From: Flavobacteriaceae bacterium
Lineage (GTDB): Bacteria > Bacteroidota > Bacteroidia > Flavobacteriales > Flavobacteriaceae
Direction: 5' to 3'
Length of the DNA stretch: 7,144 bases
NCBI GenBank assembly: GCA_008081325.1
Contig: VMCO01000016.1
Coordinates: forward strand, 1 to 7,144
The position numbers and the translations under genes were made by a program. The notes beneath the pieces were generated by a model that worked only from the letters and a program-made list of their open reading frames with translations, had not been told where the DNA came from and did not search any database. Below, piece after piece: positions 6,449 to 7,144 of the stretch. Every line of letters starts with the position of its first letter. Within the stretch, counting starts at the first letter, position 1.

Positions 6449-7144
6449 CTAAACTTTATTTTTAGTATTTCTCACTTTAACTTGATAAACAACATTTGGC
6501 TTTGTTCCAACAGCATCAAGTAAGTGGTATGCTCTATCGTTATTCTTTAACTTATATATCTCACTGTCTTTTTCGTTAATATCTCCAAATTTAATTGCTC
6601 CAGTTGTACATGCTGCAGAGCAAGCAACTTTATCGTTAAATTCACCCTCAGCAACTGGTCTACCTTCTAGCTTAGCTTTCAAAATAACCGCTTGTGTACT
6701 TTGTATACACATAGAACATTTTTCCATAACTCCTCTAGATCTAACAGTAACATCAGGGTTTATAACCATTCTTCCCAAGTCATTATTCATATGATAATCA
6801 AATTCATCATTTCCGTTATATAAGAACCAATTAAATCTTCTGACCTTGTAAGGACAATTGTTAGCACAATATCTGGTACCGACACATCTATTGTACGCCA
6901 TATGATTCTGACCTTGTCTTCCATGACTTGATGCTGCTACCGGACAAACCGTCTCACATGGAGCGTGATTACAATGCTGACACATTATAGGTTGAAAGGC
7001 TACTTGAGGATTCTCCGAAGGATTTTCTAGCTCTCCAAAAGATGTAAGTGAACTACTTAAGCCACTAATATTATCTTTTTTCATATCATCTTCATAAAAA
7101 GAATCTTCAGAAGAATAGTATCTGTCAATTCTTAACCAATGCAT
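6449..7144 (-). CDS. actB: ACIII iron-sulfur subunit ActB, C-terminal part (5' end outside window)
   Basis: Peripheral electron-transfer subunit of Alternative Complex III. In full it is a fusion of a molybdopterin-oxidoreductase-like domain that lacks the cofactor and an iron-sulfur domain, about 1000 residues; only the last 231 codons are here. The Met codon at the very edge (7142-7144) is almost certainly internal, because the text begins in mid-domain (MHWLRIDRYY, normally just after the first ferredoxin motif). Visible cluster ligands, numbered from that codon: Cys55, Cys58, Cys63, Cys67; Cys87, Cys93, Cys97; Cys143, Cys146, Cys175, Cys179. The middle motif is CVGTRYCANNCP, with Thr90 where related NrfC/DmsB proteins have Cys; this fits the one [3Fe-4S] cluster known for ActB beside three [4Fe-4S]. 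Electrons from ActC quinol oxidation pass through these clusters to the heme subunits. The gene ends 13 bases before actC. Confidence 0.95.
   Translation of the reverse strand: MHWLRIDRYYSSEDSFYEDDMKKDNISGLSSSLTSFGELENPSENPQVAFQPIMCQHCNHAPCETVCPVAASSHGRQGQNHMAYNRCVGTRYCANNCPYKVRRFNWFLYNGNDEFDYHMNNDLGRMVINPDVTVRSRGVMEKCSMCIQSTQAVILKAKLEGRPVAEGEFNDKVACSAACTTGAIKFGDINEKDSEIYKLKNNDRAYHLLDAVGTKPNVVYQVKVRNTKNKV

Noticed and set aside
7142..7144. ATG at the right edge as a true start for the iron-sulfur protein
   Set aside because: The protein starts in the middle of a ferredoxin-like domain, and ActB is about 1000 residues in the family, so this Met is internal and the gene is cut by the window.

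Overview
The window is one strongly AT-rich block in which every gene lies on the minus strand, packed head to tail with gaps of 1 to 14 bases. Read in the direction of transcription (high to low coordinates) it carries actB (3' end only), actC, actD, actE, actF, coxB and coxA (5' part only). This is the Alternative Complex III (ACIII) quinol:cytochrome c/oxygen oxidoreductase operon running directly into the two catalytic subunits of an aa3-type cytochrome c oxidase. 

The gene order act(A)BCDEF-coxB-coxA, the Bacteroidetes-style CoxB (three membrane helices, long inserts, CuA loop CNKICG), the AT-rich translation leaders without a clear Shine-Dalgarno sequence, and the base composition point to a member of Bacteroidetes, most likely Flavobacteriia (marine or other AT-rich lineage). 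The exact genus cannot be read from the sequence. 

Layout: 6449-7144, iron-sulfur end of ActB (11 cluster cysteines visible, one cluster site with Cys replaced by Thr); 4990-6435, ActC, NrfD/PsrC-like quinol-binding membrane subunit; 4455-4988, ActD (DUF3341, two membrane helices); 3898-4452, ActE, lipoprotein monoheme cytochrome c; 2555-3889, ActF, second NrfD-like subunit with a His-rich periplasmic loop; 1455-2540, CoxB with the CuA site; 1-1450, CoxA with heme a, heme a3/CuB and proton-channel residues, running off the left edge. There is no promoter, terminator, RNA gene, mobile element or CRISPR array that I can support, and no gene-free stretch longer than 14 bases. 

Working together: menaquinol is expected to be oxidised at ActC; electrons pass through the ActB iron-sulfur clusters to the c-type hemes (ActA, outside the window, and ActE) and then to CuA of CoxB and the heme a/heme a3-CuB centre of CoxA, where O2 is reduced. 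ACIII and aa3 oxidase are known to form a physical supercomplex in Flavobacterium johnsoniae, and the co-transcription seen here fits that. The window is therefore an important but already described respiratory system. The points worth a second look are lineage-type substitutions at the electron-entry and metal sites of CoxB and the His-rich segments in ActF and CoxA.
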